Source: Bacteroidales bacterium
Lineage (GTDB): Bacteria > Bacteroidota > Bacteroidia > Bacteroidales > VadinHA17
DNA length: 58,129 nucleotides
Direction: 5' to 3'
NCBI GenBank assembly: GCA_021738535.1
Contig: JAIPBU010000024.1
Location: 1-58,129 of the forward strand
The notes under the pieces were generated by a model. The model was not told the origin of the DNA and ran no database searches. It saw only the letters and a program-made list of their open reading frames with translations. Position numbers and translations under genes: made by a program. Positions 1 to 9,283 of the stretch are shown here, in pieces (positions within the stretch are counted from its first letter, which is position 1; every line of letters starts with the position of its first letter).

Positions 1-2
1 AC

Positions 3-107
3 CTGAGTTGTGACATGCTCACTCCAGAGTTGGCCCATTTACGTTCTGGAAAACTTAAAAGAAAATGGAAGAATTATTATAAAAAAACAGTTAATTTAGA
101 AGTATAA
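3..107 (+). CDS. C-terminal fragment of a probable transposase (partial, left edge)
   Basis: An open frame enters from the left edge and stops at 105-107, giving about 34 residues with no start inside the window. It carries a 'LTPELAH' stretch followed by a basic Lys/Arg/Trp/Tyr-rich tail. Integrase-core (IS3-like) transposases often end with an 'LTP..xH' motif and a basic tail, so the likely identity is the end of such a transposase. That rests on a short match from memory and could be wrong. It is the only hint of an insertion sequence in the window. Whether the element is intact cannot be judged from here. Confidence 0.4.
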   Translation: MSCDMLTPELAHLRSGKLKRKWKNYYKKTVNLEV

Positions 108-144
108 ACCTGTAAACTTTTTTTAGGACGGGTCAGGGAAGGTT

Positions 145-210
145 CAGTCTCTCTCTGCGTCTCTTCGTCTCTCAGTCTCTTCGTCTCTCAGTCTCTGCGT
201 CTCTCAGTCG
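145..210. repeat. Degenerate CAGTCTCT/CGTCTCT tandem repeat
   Basis: About 65 bases made of repeated 'cagtctctt cgtctct'-type units of roughly 16-17 bases, pyrimidine-only apart from scattered G and A. It abuts and contains the stop codon (TGA on the minus strand) of the S9 peptidase gene. Similar short repeats sit at other gene ends in this window (31.28, 34.75 and 35.54 kb). Confidence 0.75.
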
Positions 211-2267
211 TTTTTTAGATAGGTATCAAGCCACTCAAAAAATTCCCTTTGCCAGATAACAGCATTCTGCGGACTGGTGACAAAATGGGTTTCGTCATGG
301 AAAAACAACAGTTTGCTGGGAACATCATTCATCTGAGCAGCAGTAAATGCCTCAAGGCTTTGTGTATATGGTATTCTGTAATCATGTTCTCCAACGATTA
401 TAAGAATTGGAGCAGTCCATTTGTCAACATTCAGATGAGGTGAATACTCGTATCCGGCAGGCTCCGGGTCTTCCCAGTAGGGACCTCCTATATCTTTGTT
501 TGGGAACCATAACTCTTCTGTAGATCCATACCAGCTTTCAATATTGAACATTCCGCAATGGGATATCAATGCCTTAAACCTGCCTTCATGGATTCCTGCC
601 AGGTAGAAAACGGAATAGCCTCCGTAACTTGCTCCTACGGCACCCAGTCTTTCTTTATCAATAAAGGGCTTTTTTGCCATGTAATCAATAGCATCCAGGT
701 AGTCCTGCATGTTCTTTCCACCGTAATCACCGGATATCTGTTCTCTCCAGCCGGATCCGAATCCTGAATTACCGCGGCGGTTAGGAGCAACCACAATATA
801 GCCGTTTGCTGCCATCATCTGGTAATTCCATCTGTATGACCAGCTTTGCCCGAGCATACCCTGTGGTCCGCCTTTACAGTATAAGAGAGCGGGGTATTCT
901 TTTGAAGGATCAAAATCCGGGGGGTAAATAATCCACATCTGGAGATCTTTTCCATCCTTCGTTTTAATATATTCCTCCTCTGTTTCGCCCATCTTTATAT
1001 TATCAGAAATGTGCTTGTTTACCGAAGTAATTATATCCATTTCACCTGTGCCAGCATCTATAGTGGCCACTTCTGTGGGCATTGACATGGATTGTATTCC
1101 TGCAATGATATCGCCGTTAGTGACAGCTGATGGACTGAAATTATACTTGCCATCACTGATTTGAGTAATTTCACCGGATGCAGGGTCAATACTGAAAACT
1201 TGTGCGGTACCCAGGTAGGGGCTTGAAAAATAAATCATATCTTCTGCCCAGCAAATATTTTCAATATTGTAATCCCAGCCTTCAGAGGGATTTGTTAATG
1301 ATGATTCATCAAAATCATAGATAAATAATCTCTCAAGGTCAGATTCGTAGCCCTCTTCTTCCTGGCTCTGCCACGCAATTTTTGATCCGTCAGGTGAAAA
1401 TACCGGGTAATGATCAAAACCTTTGTTAGACTTACTTATATTAACAGTGCTTCCTTCATCAATGCTATAGACAAAAATATCTGTGTTAGTGCTTACCGCT
1501 GCATCTTTACCGATCAGGTGTTTGCTGGTATAGGCAATTTTTTTGCCCTCCGGACCCCAGCAAATTTCCGAAGCATCAAACCATGGAGAAGTAGGGGATT
1601 CGAAGCGTTGTCCTTCCATTATATCTTTCTCTCCGCTAACCGTGTTGCCGTCAAAAGATGCAATAAAAATATGACTGTAGGAATAATCGTGCCAGTTATC
1701 CCAGTGTCTGAACATAAGATCATCAATTATCCGCATATTGGCCAAAGGCATATCATGTTTCTCGTTAGGGGTCTCATCCAGTTTTACCCGCCGCGTAAAA
1801 TATATCATATCACCTTCCGGTGAGACTGAATATATTTCAAAGTCATCCATATTAGCTATTTTTTTCCTGGATGATCCGTCAGGGTTCATCGTCCAGAGAT
1901 GTCCACCGCTCCTGTATGCAATCTTTTTTCCGTTCATTATCCATGAGGGGGAGGAACCACCTGTATCTGTCAGTTGTACTTTCTCTCCGCCGGCTGACGG
2001 TATGGAAAAAATATTTGTTCTTATGTTTTCATTTTCCAGGTTATAATCAGTGAGGGTAAACAGGACTGTTTTTCCGTCTGGTGATGCAATAATATTACCC
2101 ATTCTTCGGAACTTCCATAATATTTCAGGGCTCATTATGCCCCCTTCTTTTTCCTGTTCTGTAAGTTGCAGGTCAAAGGACGAATCTGCCGATTTTTCTA
2201 CCGGCTGGCAGGAATAAATTAACAGCATCATCAAAACAGATGCTGCCATTAAAAAAAATCGATTCAT
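204..2267 (-). CDS. S9 family prolyl oligopeptidase (dipeptidyl/acylaminoacyl peptidase), lipoprotein
   Basis: A 687-residue secreted serine peptidase that would release dipeptides or acylated residues from short peptides in the periplasm or at the outer membrane. The N-terminus is a lipoprotein signal with lipobox Cys20 (LLIYSC). Residues about 45-410 form the beta-propeller, with WD40-like/TolB-type 'SPDG' repeats. The C-terminal alpha/beta hydrolase domain holds Ser547 in GASYGG, Asp629 in GEHDYR and His661 in DETHF, a complete catalytic triad. It lies 3 bases downstream of recA on the same strand, so it is probably the last gene of a bcp-recA-S9 unit. Its stop codon lies in a simple repeat. 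The fold and catalysis are secure; the exact substrate is unknown. Confidence 0.93.
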   Translation of the reverse strand: MNRFFLMAASVLMMLLIYSCQPVEKSADSSFDLQLTEQEKEGGIMSPEILWKFRRMGNIIASPDGKTVLFTLTDYNLENENIRTNIFSIPSAGGEKVQLTDTGGSSPSWIMNGKKIAYRSGGHLWTMNPDGSSRKKIANMDDFEIYSVSPEGDMIYFTRRVKLDETPNEKHDMPLANMRIIDDLMFRHWDNWHDYSYSHIFIASFDGNTVSGEKDIMEGQRFESPTSPWFDASEICWGPEGKKIAYTSKHLIGKDAAVSTNTDIFVYSIDEGSTVNISKSNKGFDHYPVFSPDGSKIAWQSQEEEGYESDLERLFIYDFDESSLTNPSEGWDYNIENICWAEDMIYFSSPYLGTAQVFSIDPASGEITQISDGKYNFSPSAVTNGDIIAGIQSMSMPTEVATIDAGTGEMDIITSVNKHISDNIKMGETEEEYIKTKDGKDLQMWIIYPPDFDPSKEYPALLYCKGGPQGMLGQSWSYRWNYQMMAANGYIVVAPNRRGNSGFGSGWREQISGDYGGKNMQDYLDAIDYMAKKPFIDKERLGAVGASYGGYSVFYLAGIHEGRFKALISHCGMFNIESWYGSTEELWFPNKDIGGPYWEDPEPAGYEYSPHLNVDKWTAPILIIVGEHDYRIPYTQSLEAFTAAQMNDVPSKLLFFHDETHFVTSPQNAVIWQREFFEWLDTYLKND

Positions 2268-2270
2268 ATT

Positions 2271-3284
2271 CTAGTTTTTTGGTTTAAGCTCTTCGGTTAT
2301 TTTCTGGCTGAGTTCTTCATATAGTTCAGGGTTGTCAGCTATTATCTGTTTAACTGCTTCTCTTCCCTGTCCCAGCTTTGTGTCGCCATAGCTGAACCAT
2401 GAGCCACTTTTCTTTATTATGTTAAGATCAATGCCCATATCAATTACTTCACCTGTGCGGCTTATTCCCTCACCATACATAATGTCAAATTCTGCCTTTT
2501 GAAAAGGCGGAGCCATTTTATTCTTTACAACCTTGACCCTGGTGCGACTCCCAATAATATTTTCGCCTTCCTTTATCTGGCTTATTCGCCTTATGTCGAG
2601 GCGCACGGAGGAGTAAAATTTAAGAGCATTTCCCCCTGTAGTTGTCTCAGGATTGCCGAACATTACCCCGATCTTTTCTCTTAGCTGGTTAATAAAAATA
2701 CAGCAGGTATGTGTTTTACTTATGTTAGCAGTAAGTTTACGCAGGGCCTGGGACATCAGCCTTGCCTGCAATCCCATTTTTGAGTCTCCCATCTCACCTT
2801 CAATTTCTGCCTTGGGTGTCAGGGCTGCCACGGAGTCAATAACAACAATATCAATTGCTCCGGAGCGAATCAGGTGATCAGCAATTTCAAGAGCCTGTTC
2901 ACCGTTGTCAGGCTGTGAAATAAGCAGGTTCTCAGTATCTACGCCTAATTTTTCAGCATAGAAGCGATCAAAAGCATGCTCAGCATCCACTATGGCTGCA
3001 ACGCCTCCTGCCTTTTGAGCTTCAGCTATTGCATGTATGGCCAGGGTGGTCTTTCCTGAGGCTTCGGGGCCAAAGATTTCAACTACCCTGCCACGAGGTA
3101 CACCGCCTACTCCCAGAGCCAGATCAAGGCCAAGTGAGCCCGTGCTGATCGATTTAACATCCTGTATAACCTGGTCGCCCAGCTTCATGATGGTCCCCTT
3201 GCCAAAGTCCTTCTCTATCTTGCCCATCGTTATTTCCAGGGCTTTTAGTTTATCCTTGTTGACTGATTTTTTTTCGTTACTCAT
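2271..3284 (-). CDS. recA: Recombinase RecA
   Basis: RecA is the DNA-dependent ATPase that pairs homologous strands, drives recombinational repair and triggers LexA self-cleavage where LexA exists. The 337 residues match the family length. Walker A (GPEASGKT) is at residues 72-79. The conserved 'VVIDSVAAL' Walker B, the '[15 protein letters not shown]' segment and the '[22 protein letters not shown]' region with the L2 loop are all present. The C-terminal tail is short and moderately acidic. It is 26 bases downstream of bcp on the same strand. No SOS box was recognised upstream, since the gap to bcp is too short for its own obvious promoter. Confidence 0.98.
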   Translation of the reverse strand: MSNEKKSVNKDKLKALEITMGKIEKDFGKGTIMKLGDQVIQDVKSISTGSLGLDLALGVGGVPRGRVVEIFGPEASGKTTLAIHAIAEAQKAGGVAAIVDAEHAFDRFYAEKLGVDTENLLISQPDNGEQALEIADHLIRSGAIDIVVIDSVAALTPKAEIEGEMGDSKMGLQARLMSQALRKLTANISKTHTCCIFINQLREKIGVMFGNPETTTGGNALKFYSSVRLDIRRISQIKEGENIIGSRTRVKVVKNKMAPPFQKAEFDIMYGEGISRTGEVIDMGIDLNIIKKSGSWFSYGDTKLGQGREAVKQIIADNPELYEELSQKITEELKPKN

Positions 3285-3310
3285 ACTATTGTTCTTAGCT
3301 GTAATGTTTT

Positions 3311-3772
3311 TTATTCGTATAGTTTGTATATCTGTTCAGTGTGTTTTTTCGTGTCTACCTTGCTAATGATCTTTTCAATTTTACCTTCTTCATCTATAAT
3401 AAATGTTTTTCGCTTTACACCCATAAAAGATTTGCCGTACATCTTTTTCTGTCCCCAGGCACCATAATCTGCCAATATCTTTTTCTCAGTATCGGCTATA
3501 AGTGGAAAAGGCAATTCAAATTTTCCGGCAAATTTCTGATGCGATTTCTGTGAATCAGGACTTACTCCAATAATGGCAAAACCTTTGTCTAATAAGTCCC
3601 TGTAGTTGTCTCTGAGATTGCATGCCTCATTTGTACATCCGGGTGTATTATCTTTGGGATAAAAATAAAGAATTACTTTTCTGCCTTTGAAATCGTCGAG
3701 CTTTATCTCCTTACCGTCCTGGTCAGTTCCTTCAAAAAGCGGGGCTGACTGTCCTTCTTTAAGTTCTGCCAT
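3311..3772 (-). CDS. bcp: Thioredoxin-dependent peroxiredoxin, Bcp/PrxQ type
   Basis: A cytoplasmic peroxidase that reduces hydroperoxides using thioredoxin. With the start at 3772 (MAELKEGQ) it has 153 residues, normal for Bcp. A longer frame to 3859 adds a 29-residue hydrophobic and basic extension that does not belong to the family, so I reject the longer start. The peroxidatic Cys46 is in the motif TPGCTNEAC and the resolving Cys51 is five residues later, the PrxQ arrangement. It heads the bcp-recA-S9 block. The upstream region, shared with a divergent gene, holds a perfect 12-base palindrome (3798-3809). Confidence 0.95.
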   Translation of the reverse strand: MAELKEGQSAPLFEGTDQDGKEIKLDDFKGRKVILYFYPKDNTPGCTNEACNLRDNYRDLLDKGFAIIGVSPDSQKSHQKFAGKFELPFPLIADTEKKILADYGAWGQKKMYGKSFMGVKRKTFIIDEEGKIEKIISKVDTKKHTEQIYKLYE

Positions 3773-3797
3773 AATTTTTATAAATTTTTTTATTAAA

Positions 3798-3809
3798 CGT
3801 AAATTTACG
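3798..3809. promoter_or_regulatory. 12-bp palindrome in the bcp / TPR-SPOR divergent region
   Basis: CGTAAATTTACG is a perfect palindrome 26 bases upstream of the bcp start and 53 bases upstream of the divergent gene start. On the minus strand it contains TAAATTTA, seven of eight matches to the Bacteroidota -7 box TAnnTTTG. It could be an operator over the bcp promoter or chance in an A+T-rich spacer. Confidence 0.35.
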
Positions 3810-3861
3810 AAGTTTGGATCGTATATTGAAACAAATAATGTAATTGTTATTAACAACAATT

Positions 3862-5586
3862 ATGGAGCCTTTAAAGTTGAATATTAGTCTGTATAAAATA
3901 TTACCCTGCCTGTTTACAGGGATGTTTTTTTTAACTGTTACCCTGAGCGGTCAGGATAATACTTTTGTAGCCGAAAAAGGAGAAGCTGTCAGTGCTTACG
4001 AAAAAGAAGATTACAAACTTGCGCTTAAGCATTTTCGTGCACTTCTGGCAGAGTATTCCGCTGATCCTGTTTATATGTATTATACAGGAGCATGTATGAT
4101 TGAGACAGGTGAAAATACAGGCAAAGCCGGCTTACTTGTAAAAAATGCCATTGATAAATCTTCAGGACTCAGACCCGTGCCTCACAAGGCATGGTATTAC
4201 CTTGGCAGGTATCACCAGGCCAGGGGAGACTATGAGGATGCCATAGAAGCATATGATTATTTTCGCGATAATGCACGAAGAAGGGAGGTGAAAAAGCTTG
4301 AAATTGAAAGACTGATCTCAGAGTGTGAAAGCGGAAAGTCATCCTTCGCTAAAGCTACGGATGACGGAGCAGGGGGCAGGGAGCAGGGAGCAGGGGGAGT
4401 AGTGCCTGCGGAAGAAGGAGAGTTGCATGATACAGTAATGACAAAGGATACTGTTAGCAAGCCATTAGTGAATATTGAAAGTCCCGGAGAAAGATACGAA
4501 CAAATGGCCACTGAAGCACTTGAATGCCAGTACAGATCAGATTCGTTGCTGAGGCTCGCAGACCGCTACAGGGAGAGTCTGCCCTCTATGGCTGAGGCAG
4601 ACAGGCAGACAGTAAATACCAAAATATTGTCACTTGAAAACTTAGCTTTTGAGTATCAGCGAAAAGCTGATAAAAAGTACCGTGAGGCTGCAGCAATGGC
4701 TATGGATAACTTTGATAGTCAAAAAATGCCCTCACTACAGGATATGATTTCTGAAAAAAAGATGGAAGAGGGAGAAGAACCTGAAGGTTTAACGGGGCAG
4801 AAAGAAGAAGGACAAGATGTTGACAGTTTAACTGTAATGGAGGAGAAGGATCAGGCTGATACCTCCATTGTGCCTGAGGCAGAGCCTGAGCCTGTCCTTG
4901 GTGTGTTCAGTGACAACTTTGACCAGGGTGATGAAATACCCGTGAATCCTGAATTACCTGAAGGTTTAATATACAGGATACAGGTAGCTGCATTTCGTAA
5001 TCCCAAACAACCGGGTTTTTTTAACGGACTGGGACCTGTGAGTATATACAGGCCTGAGAATTCAGATATTAATTTCTACTATATAGGTATGTTCCGGTCG
5101 AAAGAACTTGCAGGCGATGCCCTGGTGAAGGTCAGAAAAAAAGGTTTTGGAGATGCTTTTATACTTGCACTTGCCGATGGTGAAAGAATAAGCATGGAGA
5201 AAGCAGCTGAACTTGAGCCTGAATGGTCAGGCCAGAGTCTTTTTGACAAAAACAGTCGTGCCGGGCAGGAAATTGTTGAGCCCGCTGAGCCGCCAACACT
5301 GGTTTACAGAATCCAGGCAATGGAAACAGCCAAAAGAAATGATGATGAAAGAATAAAAATGCTGGAGAGAATATCCGGCAATAAGAGTTATGATGTTATT
5401 AGATCAGATAATGATCAGTATGTGTATTTGATAGGAAAATTTCTTACATTTGAAAGTGCTGCCACTTATGCAGATTTACTATACAGGAACGGGATGAAAG
5501 AAGCAAAAGTAGTGGCATACCTGGGGAATAAAGAGATTCCCCTTGAGAAGGCAAAGGAATTATTTGACCTGTATTTTGATAATTAA
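3862..5586 (+). CDS. Exported TPR / SPOR-like repeat protein with REP-like insertion
   Basis: A 574-residue protein using the ATG at 3862; the frame extends to a TTG at 3844, which adds six residues of little likelihood. A signal peptide (KILPCLFTGMFFLTVTLSGQ) is followed by tetratricopeptide-like helices (about 25-150), a Gln/Glu-rich linker with coiled-coil character, and two C-terminal repeats starting 'LIYRIQVAAF' and 'LVYRIQAMET'. These two repeats resemble SPOR domains, which bind denuded peptidoglycan, though SPOR assignment is from pattern only. Between the TPR and coiled-coil parts lies a low-complexity stretch rich in Gly and Gln that comes from a REP-like palindrome plus a GGGAGCA repeat inserted in frame. 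Likely a periplasmic envelope protein; function unknown. Confidence 0.7.
   Translation: MEPLKLNISLYKILPCLFTGMFFLTVTLSGQDNTFVAEKGEAVSAYEKEDYKLALKHFRALLAEYSADPVYMYYTGACMIETGENTGKAGLLVKNAIDKSSGLRPVPHKAWYYLGRYHQARGDYEDAIEAYDYFRDNARRREVKKLEIERLISECESGKSSFAKATDDGAGGREQGAGGVVPAEEGELHDTVMTKDTVSKPLVNIESPGERYEQMATEALECQYRSDSLLRLADRYRESLPSMAEADRQTVNTKILSLENLAFEYQRKADKKYREAAAMAMDNFDSQKMPSLQDMISEKKMEEGEEPEGLTGQKEEGQDVDSLTVMEEKDQADTSIVPEAEPEPVLGVFSDNFDQGDEIPVNPELPEGLIYRIQVAAFRNPKQPGFFNGLGPVSIYRPENSDINFYYIGMFRSKELAGDALVKVRKKGFGDAFILALADGERISMEKAAELEPEWSGQSLFDKNSRAGQEIVEPAEPPTLVYRIQAMETAKRNDDERIKMLERISGNKSYDVIRSDNDQYVYLIGKFLTFESAATYADLLYRNGMKEAKVVAYLGNKEIPLEKAKELFDLYFDN
4338..4401. repeat. REP-like palindrome plus GGGAGCA repeat inside a coding region
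   Basis: GTCATCC at 4338-4344 pairs with GGATGAC at 4359-4365 around an imperfect inner stem (CTTCGCT / AGCTACG). It is followed directly by G-rich tandem units of the type GGGAGCA up to about 4400. In the reading frame this encodes a Ser-Phe-Ala-Lys-Ala-Thr-Asp-Asp run and then Gly/Gln-rich residues, unlike the rest of the protein. Confidence 0.7.
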
Positions 5587-5622
5587 CAGATAGAATGGAT
5601 ATTTATCCTGCTTAATACTGAA

Positions 5623-5889
5623 ATGAAAGAAAAGCCATTTTCACATAAGAAAAGATTAGAAAGTAATAAGCTCTTTACCCTGGTGCTTTTAAATGATGAC
5701 TATAATACATTTGAGCATGTAATAGAATCCCTGGTTGAAGTATGTGGTCATGACCCTGTACAGGCTGAACAATGTGCATTGATAACTCACCATAAGGGTA
5801 GTTGTGATATTAAATCAGGATCAAGGCAGATATTGCTTTCTATGAGAACAGGATTACTTGATCGCAACCTTTCATGTGAAGTAAAATAA
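5623..5889 (+). CDS. clpS: ATP-dependent Clp protease adaptor ClpS
   Basis: ClpS delivers N-degron substrates to ClpAP-type proteases by binding their N-terminal residue and docking on the ClpA/C N-domain. The 88 residues are close to the family length. The core shows 'LVLLNDDYNTFEHVIESLVEVCG', matching the LxNDDxTTxExV family signature, and later the HHKGSC stretch corresponding to the 'vHxxGxg' turn. The C-terminus is less typical than in enterobacterial ClpS. It is 36 bases after the TPR/SPOR-like gene and 5 bases before the NfeD gene. Confidence 0.85.
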   Translation: MKEKPFSHKKRLESNKLFTLVLLNDDYNTFEHVIESLVEVCGHDPVQAEQCALITHHKGSCDIKSGSRQILLSMRTGLLDRNLSCEVK

Positions 5890-5894
5890 GAAAA

Positions 5895-6374
5895 ATGGAA
5901 TCGCTTGGCATAGTAATATTTTTAATAATTCTCGGAATCCTGTTGTTCCTTGTAGAATTTTTGGTTGTACCCGGAATAACAATAGCCGGTATCGGAGGTG
6001 CTATAAGCATAATTACAGGCATAGCTCTTTCTTTCTATTACCAGGGGCCAACCACGGGGCTGATTGTGCTGATCTGCACTGCTGTGTTGATAGGTATAAC
6101 AGTTGTGTTTATGTTGAAGGCCGGAACCTGGCGAAGATTAATGCTGAACAAGGCAGTGGAAGGAAAAGTTGATTTTGTGAGAATGGATGAAGGCAGGTTG
6201 AAGATTGGGGATAAGGGTAAAGCTATAACAAGGCTTAATCCAATGGGGAAAGTAATGATAAGTGATGAATATTACGAGGCAAAAGCTCAGGATAAACTGA
6301 TTGATCAGAATACGGAAGTAGAAATAGTAAAAATAGAATCTAACAGGTTAATAGTAAAACCATTAAATACATAA
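5895..6374 (+). CDS. NfeD-family membrane protein (short form)
   Basis: A 159-residue protein with three hydrophobic segments (about residues 4-24, 27-47 and 54-75) and a C-terminal soluble domain of about 60 residues with the beta-rich pattern of the NfeD OB-fold ('[18 protein letters not shown]'). Short NfeD proteins partner with flotillin/stomatin-type proteins, and the next gene, 4 bases downstream, is exactly a flotillin-like protein. The pair is probably cotranscribed and acts in membrane microdomain organisation; that role is known for the family, not shown here. Confidence 0.88.
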   Translation: MESLGIVIFLIILGILLFLVEFLVVPGITIAGIGGAISIITGIALSFYYQGPTTGLIVLICTAVLIGITVVFMLKAGTWRRLMLNKAVEGKVDFVRMDEGRLKIGDKGKAITRLNPMGKVMISDEYYEAKAQDKLIDQNTEVEIVKIESNRLIVKPLNT

Positions 6375-6378
6375 AAGT

Positions 6379-7356
6379 ATGAATCCAATTGCAATGTATA
6401 TTATTATTATTGTCGGAGTAATTATTCTTCTCTGGCTCTTACTCTATTTAATCCCAATAGGATTATGGTTCCAGGCTCTTGTTTCAGGAGTGCGGATATC
6501 ATTACTCCAACTCATCTTTATGCGCTGGCGTAAGGTTCCTCCTTCTGTGATTGTTGTTGCTATGATCGAAGGGGATAAAGCCGGACTTAAGATTAACCGG
6601 GATGACCTTGAGGCTCACTTTCTTGCCGGTGGAAGGGTGGCGCAGGTAGTGCATGCACTGGTCTCTGCATCCAAGGCAAATATAGACCTTCCCTTTAACA
6701 TGGCCACTGCCATTGACCTGGCCGGTCGTGATGTCTTTGAAGCAGTGCAAATGTCAGTTAACCCCAAAGTGATAGATACCCCACCCGTAACTGCTGTTGC
6801 TAAGGATGGCATCCAGCTTATCTCAAAAGCCAGGGTTACAGTTAGAGCTAATATACGTCAGCTCGTGGGAGGTGCCGGTGAAGATACTGTGCTTGCACGA
6901 GTGGGTGAGGGGATAGTCTCATCAATAGGATCATCAGACAACCATAAACAGGTTCTTGAAAATCCTGATTTTATATCAAGGGTGGTTCTTGAAAAAGGTC
7001 TTGATGCAGGTACCGCGTTTGAAATACTCTCTATTGATATCGCAGATATTGACATTGGTAAAAATATTGGTGCAGTGCTGCAGATTGACCAGGCAAATGC
7101 TGATAAGAATATTGCCCAGGCAAAAGCAGAAGAACGCAGAGCTATGGCTGTTGCACAGGAGCAGGAAATGAAGGCAAAAGCCCAGGAGGCCAGGGCAAAA
7201 GTTATTGAGGCTGAAGCTGAAGTGCCCCTGGCAATGGCTGAAGCATTCAGATCAGGAAATATGGGTATAATGGATTATTATAAATTTAAAAATATAGAAT
7301 CCGATACCAATATGAGAGATTCGCTTTCCAAGCCGGGTGATAAGCCGAAAAAATAA
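6379..7356 (+). CDS. floA: Flotillin-like protein FloA
   Basis: A 325-residue membrane-anchored SPFH-family scaffold that marks ordered lipid domains. An N-terminal hydrophobic hairpin (residues 5-45) is followed by the SPFH core containing '[35 protein letters not shown]', highly characteristic of FloA/YqfA. The C-terminal part has the Ala/Glu-rich coiled-coil ('[28 protein letters not shown]'). Length matches the family. It follows the NfeD gene by 4 bases and is followed by a strong terminator at 7400-7432. Confidence 0.95.
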   Translation: MNPIAMYIIIIVGVIILLWLLLYLIPIGLWFQALVSGVRISLLQLIFMRWRKVPPSVIVVAMIEGDKAGLKINRDDLEAHFLAGGRVAQVVHALVSASKANIDLPFNMATAIDLAGRDVFEAVQMSVNPKVIDTPPVTAVAKDGIQLISKARVTVRANIRQLVGGAGEDTVLARVGEGIVSSIGSSDNHKQVLENPDFISRVVLEKGLDAGTAFEILSIDIADIDIGKNIGAVLQIDQANADKNIAQAKAEERRAMAVAQEQEMKAKAQEARAKVIEAEAEVPLAMAEAFRSGNMGIMDYYKFKNIESDTNMRDSLSKPGDKPKK

Positions 7357-7399
7357 AAAATACTCAAATCTGTAAAGAATATCAGTACAATATCAGGAG

Positions 7400-7432
7400 G
7401 GCGAAAGTATATGAACTTTCGCCTTCTTTTTT
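7400..7432 (+). terminator. Rho-independent terminator after floA
   Basis: Perfect 9-bp stem GGCGAAAGT (7400-7408) and ACTTTCGCC (7415-7423) with a 6-base loop, followed by TTCTTTTTT. It lies 44 bases after the floA stop and separates that unit from the arabinose operon. Confidence 0.9.
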
Positions 7433-7490
7433 AATTATTAACATAAAAGGAATAGTTATTAAGTGTACTTTATACATTAAATATTTTTTA

Positions 7491-7498
7491 TATATTTG
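7491..7498 (+). promoter_or_regulatory. Candidate -7 box for the arabinose operon
   Basis: TATATTTG matches the Bacteroidota -7 consensus TAnnTTTG in full and sits 120 bases before the symporter start, in the 185-base spacer after the floA terminator. No good -33 TTG is seen at the usual spacing, which weakens the call. Downstream, GGTAA-type triplets recur at about 16-base spacing (7504, 7522, 7539, 7554) and could be part of a regulator site. Confidence 0.45.
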
Positions 7499-7617
7499 TT
7501 GCGGTAATCATTCTGAAGGCAGGTAAGTATTGAACAGGGTAAGTTTGAAAGAAGGTTAAATTACCAATTTATTGTTTCCTGATCTAAAACTAAAATACTA
7601 ACTAACACTAATACAAG

Positions 7618-9270
7618 ATGACATTTATTGACTGGATAGTACTCGGTTTATTCTGTCTCGTTCTCATAGGTGTAATAATCTGGGTTATCAGGAAAAAGGA
7701 TGAAACTTCATCCGATTATTTTCTTGCGGGCCGGGATGCTACATGGATTGCAATAGGTGCTTCCATATTTGCCTCGAACATTGGTTCTGAGCACCTTGTA
7801 GGACTTGCCGGGGCAGGGGCAGAGAGTGGTATGGCAATGGCTCACTGGGAAATGCATGGCTGGTTAATACTTATGCTTGGCTGGCTTTTCGTTCCTTTTT
7901 ATGCAAGAAGCGGTGTTTTCACCATGCCTGAATTCCTGGAAAAAAGATATAACAGCAGATCCAGGTCTTTTCTTTCGATCATATCGCTGGTCAGCTACGT
8001 GCTTACAAAGGTTGCTGTGACGGTCTATGCTGGAGGGGTAGTTTTTAAACAGGTTTTTGGTATAGAAAGCATGTTTGGTATAGATTTTTTCTGGATATCA
8101 GCAATAGGTCTTGTTATACTCACGGGCATATACACGGTATTCGGGGGTATGAAAGCTGTGCTGGCAACTTCTGTTATTCAAACGCCGGTTTTGCTGGTAG
8201 GATCACTGACTGTTCTTGTCTTAGGTCTGATGAAACTGGGTGGCTGGAATGAAATGATGGAGATTTGCAGGGCCGTGCCCGTTAATGAATACGGGGATAA
8301 TATGACCAGTCTTATAAGGTCGTCCGGCGATAAAGAGTTTCCGTGGACAGGGGTAATACTTGGTTCTGCCATTATTGGCTTTTGGTATTGGTGCACGGAC
8401 CAGTACATAGTACAGCGTGTTCTTTCGGGACGAGATCAGAAGCATGCCAGGAGGGGTACAATTTTTGGTGCATACCTTAAACTGACTCCCGTGTTTATCT
8501 TCCTTATTCCCGGAATGATAGCATATGCAATGGCTCAGAAGGGATTGATTCAGCTGCCTGATTCTGATGCGGCATTCCCGGTGCTGGTTAGGGAATTGTT
8601 GCCTGTTGGCTTTACAGGATTAGTTGTTGGAGGAATACTTGCAGCTCTGATGAGTTCGCTGGCATCTCTGTTTAATTCTTCAGCAACACTGTTTACAGTT
8701 GATTTCTATAAAAGGTACCGGCCGGAAGCTTCTGAAAAACACCTGGTAAGGGTAGGCCGGATTGCAACCGCAGTGGTTGTTGTACTGGGTATACTCTGGA
8801 TACCTGTTATGAAAGGGCTGGGTAAAGTGCTTTATGCTTATCTCCAGGATGTACAATCATTGCTTGCTCCAGGTATTGCAGCAGTTTTCCTTCTGGGAAT
8901 ACTGTCAAAGCGGACTACACCGGCTGCAGGATATGCCGGCCTGGTAACCGGCTTTGTTCTGGGTATGACAAGACTGGCATTGAAAATATTCGCGGGGGGA
9001 TTAAACCAGGAAGGACTTATTTATACGGTATTTGTGGCTCCTAACTGGTTGCATTATGAAATAGCACTGTTTTTTATAGTAATACTGCTGATGGTGGTTG
9101 TAAGTGCGTTTACAAAAGCACCCGATCCTGCCAGGGTAACCGGTTTGTACCTTGGGTCCCAAACTGCAGAGGAGAGGGCTGTTACACGTGCCAGCTGGAA
9201 TAAATGGGATGTGATAAATTCTGCAATAGTAATAACAATTATAATAGCATTTTATGCCTACTTCTGGTAA
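7618..9270 (+). CDS. Sodium:solute symporter (SSS/SLC5 family), probable L-arabinose importer
   Basis: A 550-residue polytopic inner-membrane transporter with about 13-14 hydrophobic segments. The N-terminal '[37 protein letters not shown]' is the hallmark of the SGLT-like sugar branch of the SSS family, which couples sugar uptake to sodium entry. It is the first gene of the arabinose operon, 13 bases ahead of araA, so L-arabinose is the likely substrate. This assignment is by context; other pentoses or arabinosides are possible. Start at the ATG 7618 is supported by the immediate start of the first membrane helix. Confidence 0.9.
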   Translation: MTFIDWIVLGLFCLVLIGVIIWVIRKKDETSSDYFLAGRDATWIAIGASIFASNIGSEHLVGLAGAGAESGMAMAHWEMHGWLILMLGWLFVPFYARSGVFTMPEFLEKRYNSRSRSFLSIISLVSYVLTKVAVTVYAGGVVFKQVFGIESMFGIDFFWISAIGLVILTGIYTVFGGMKAVLATSVIQTPVLLVGSLTVLVLGLMKLGGWNEMMEICRAVPVNEYGDNMTSLIRSSGDKEFPWTGVILGSAIIGFWYWCTDQYIVQRVLSGRDQKHARRGTIFGAYLKLTPVFIFLIPGMIAYAMAQKGLIQLPDSDAAFPVLVRELLPVGFTGLVVGGILAALMSSLASLFNSSATLFTVDFYKRYRPEASEKHLVRVGRIATAVVVVLGILWIPVMKGLGKVLYAYLQDVQSLLAPGIAAVFLLGILSKRTTPAAGYAGLVTGFVLGMTRLALKIFAGGLNQEGLIYTVFVAPNWLHYEIALFFIVILLMVVVSAFTKAPDPARVTGLYLGSQTAEERAVTRASWNKWDVINSAIVITIIIAFYAYFW

Positions 9271-9283
9271 AAATATAATTAAT

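Noticed and set aside
3773..3859. Longer N-terminus for the Bcp peroxiredoxin
   Set aside because: The extra 29 residues do not resemble the family and would overlap the promoter region of the divergent gene.
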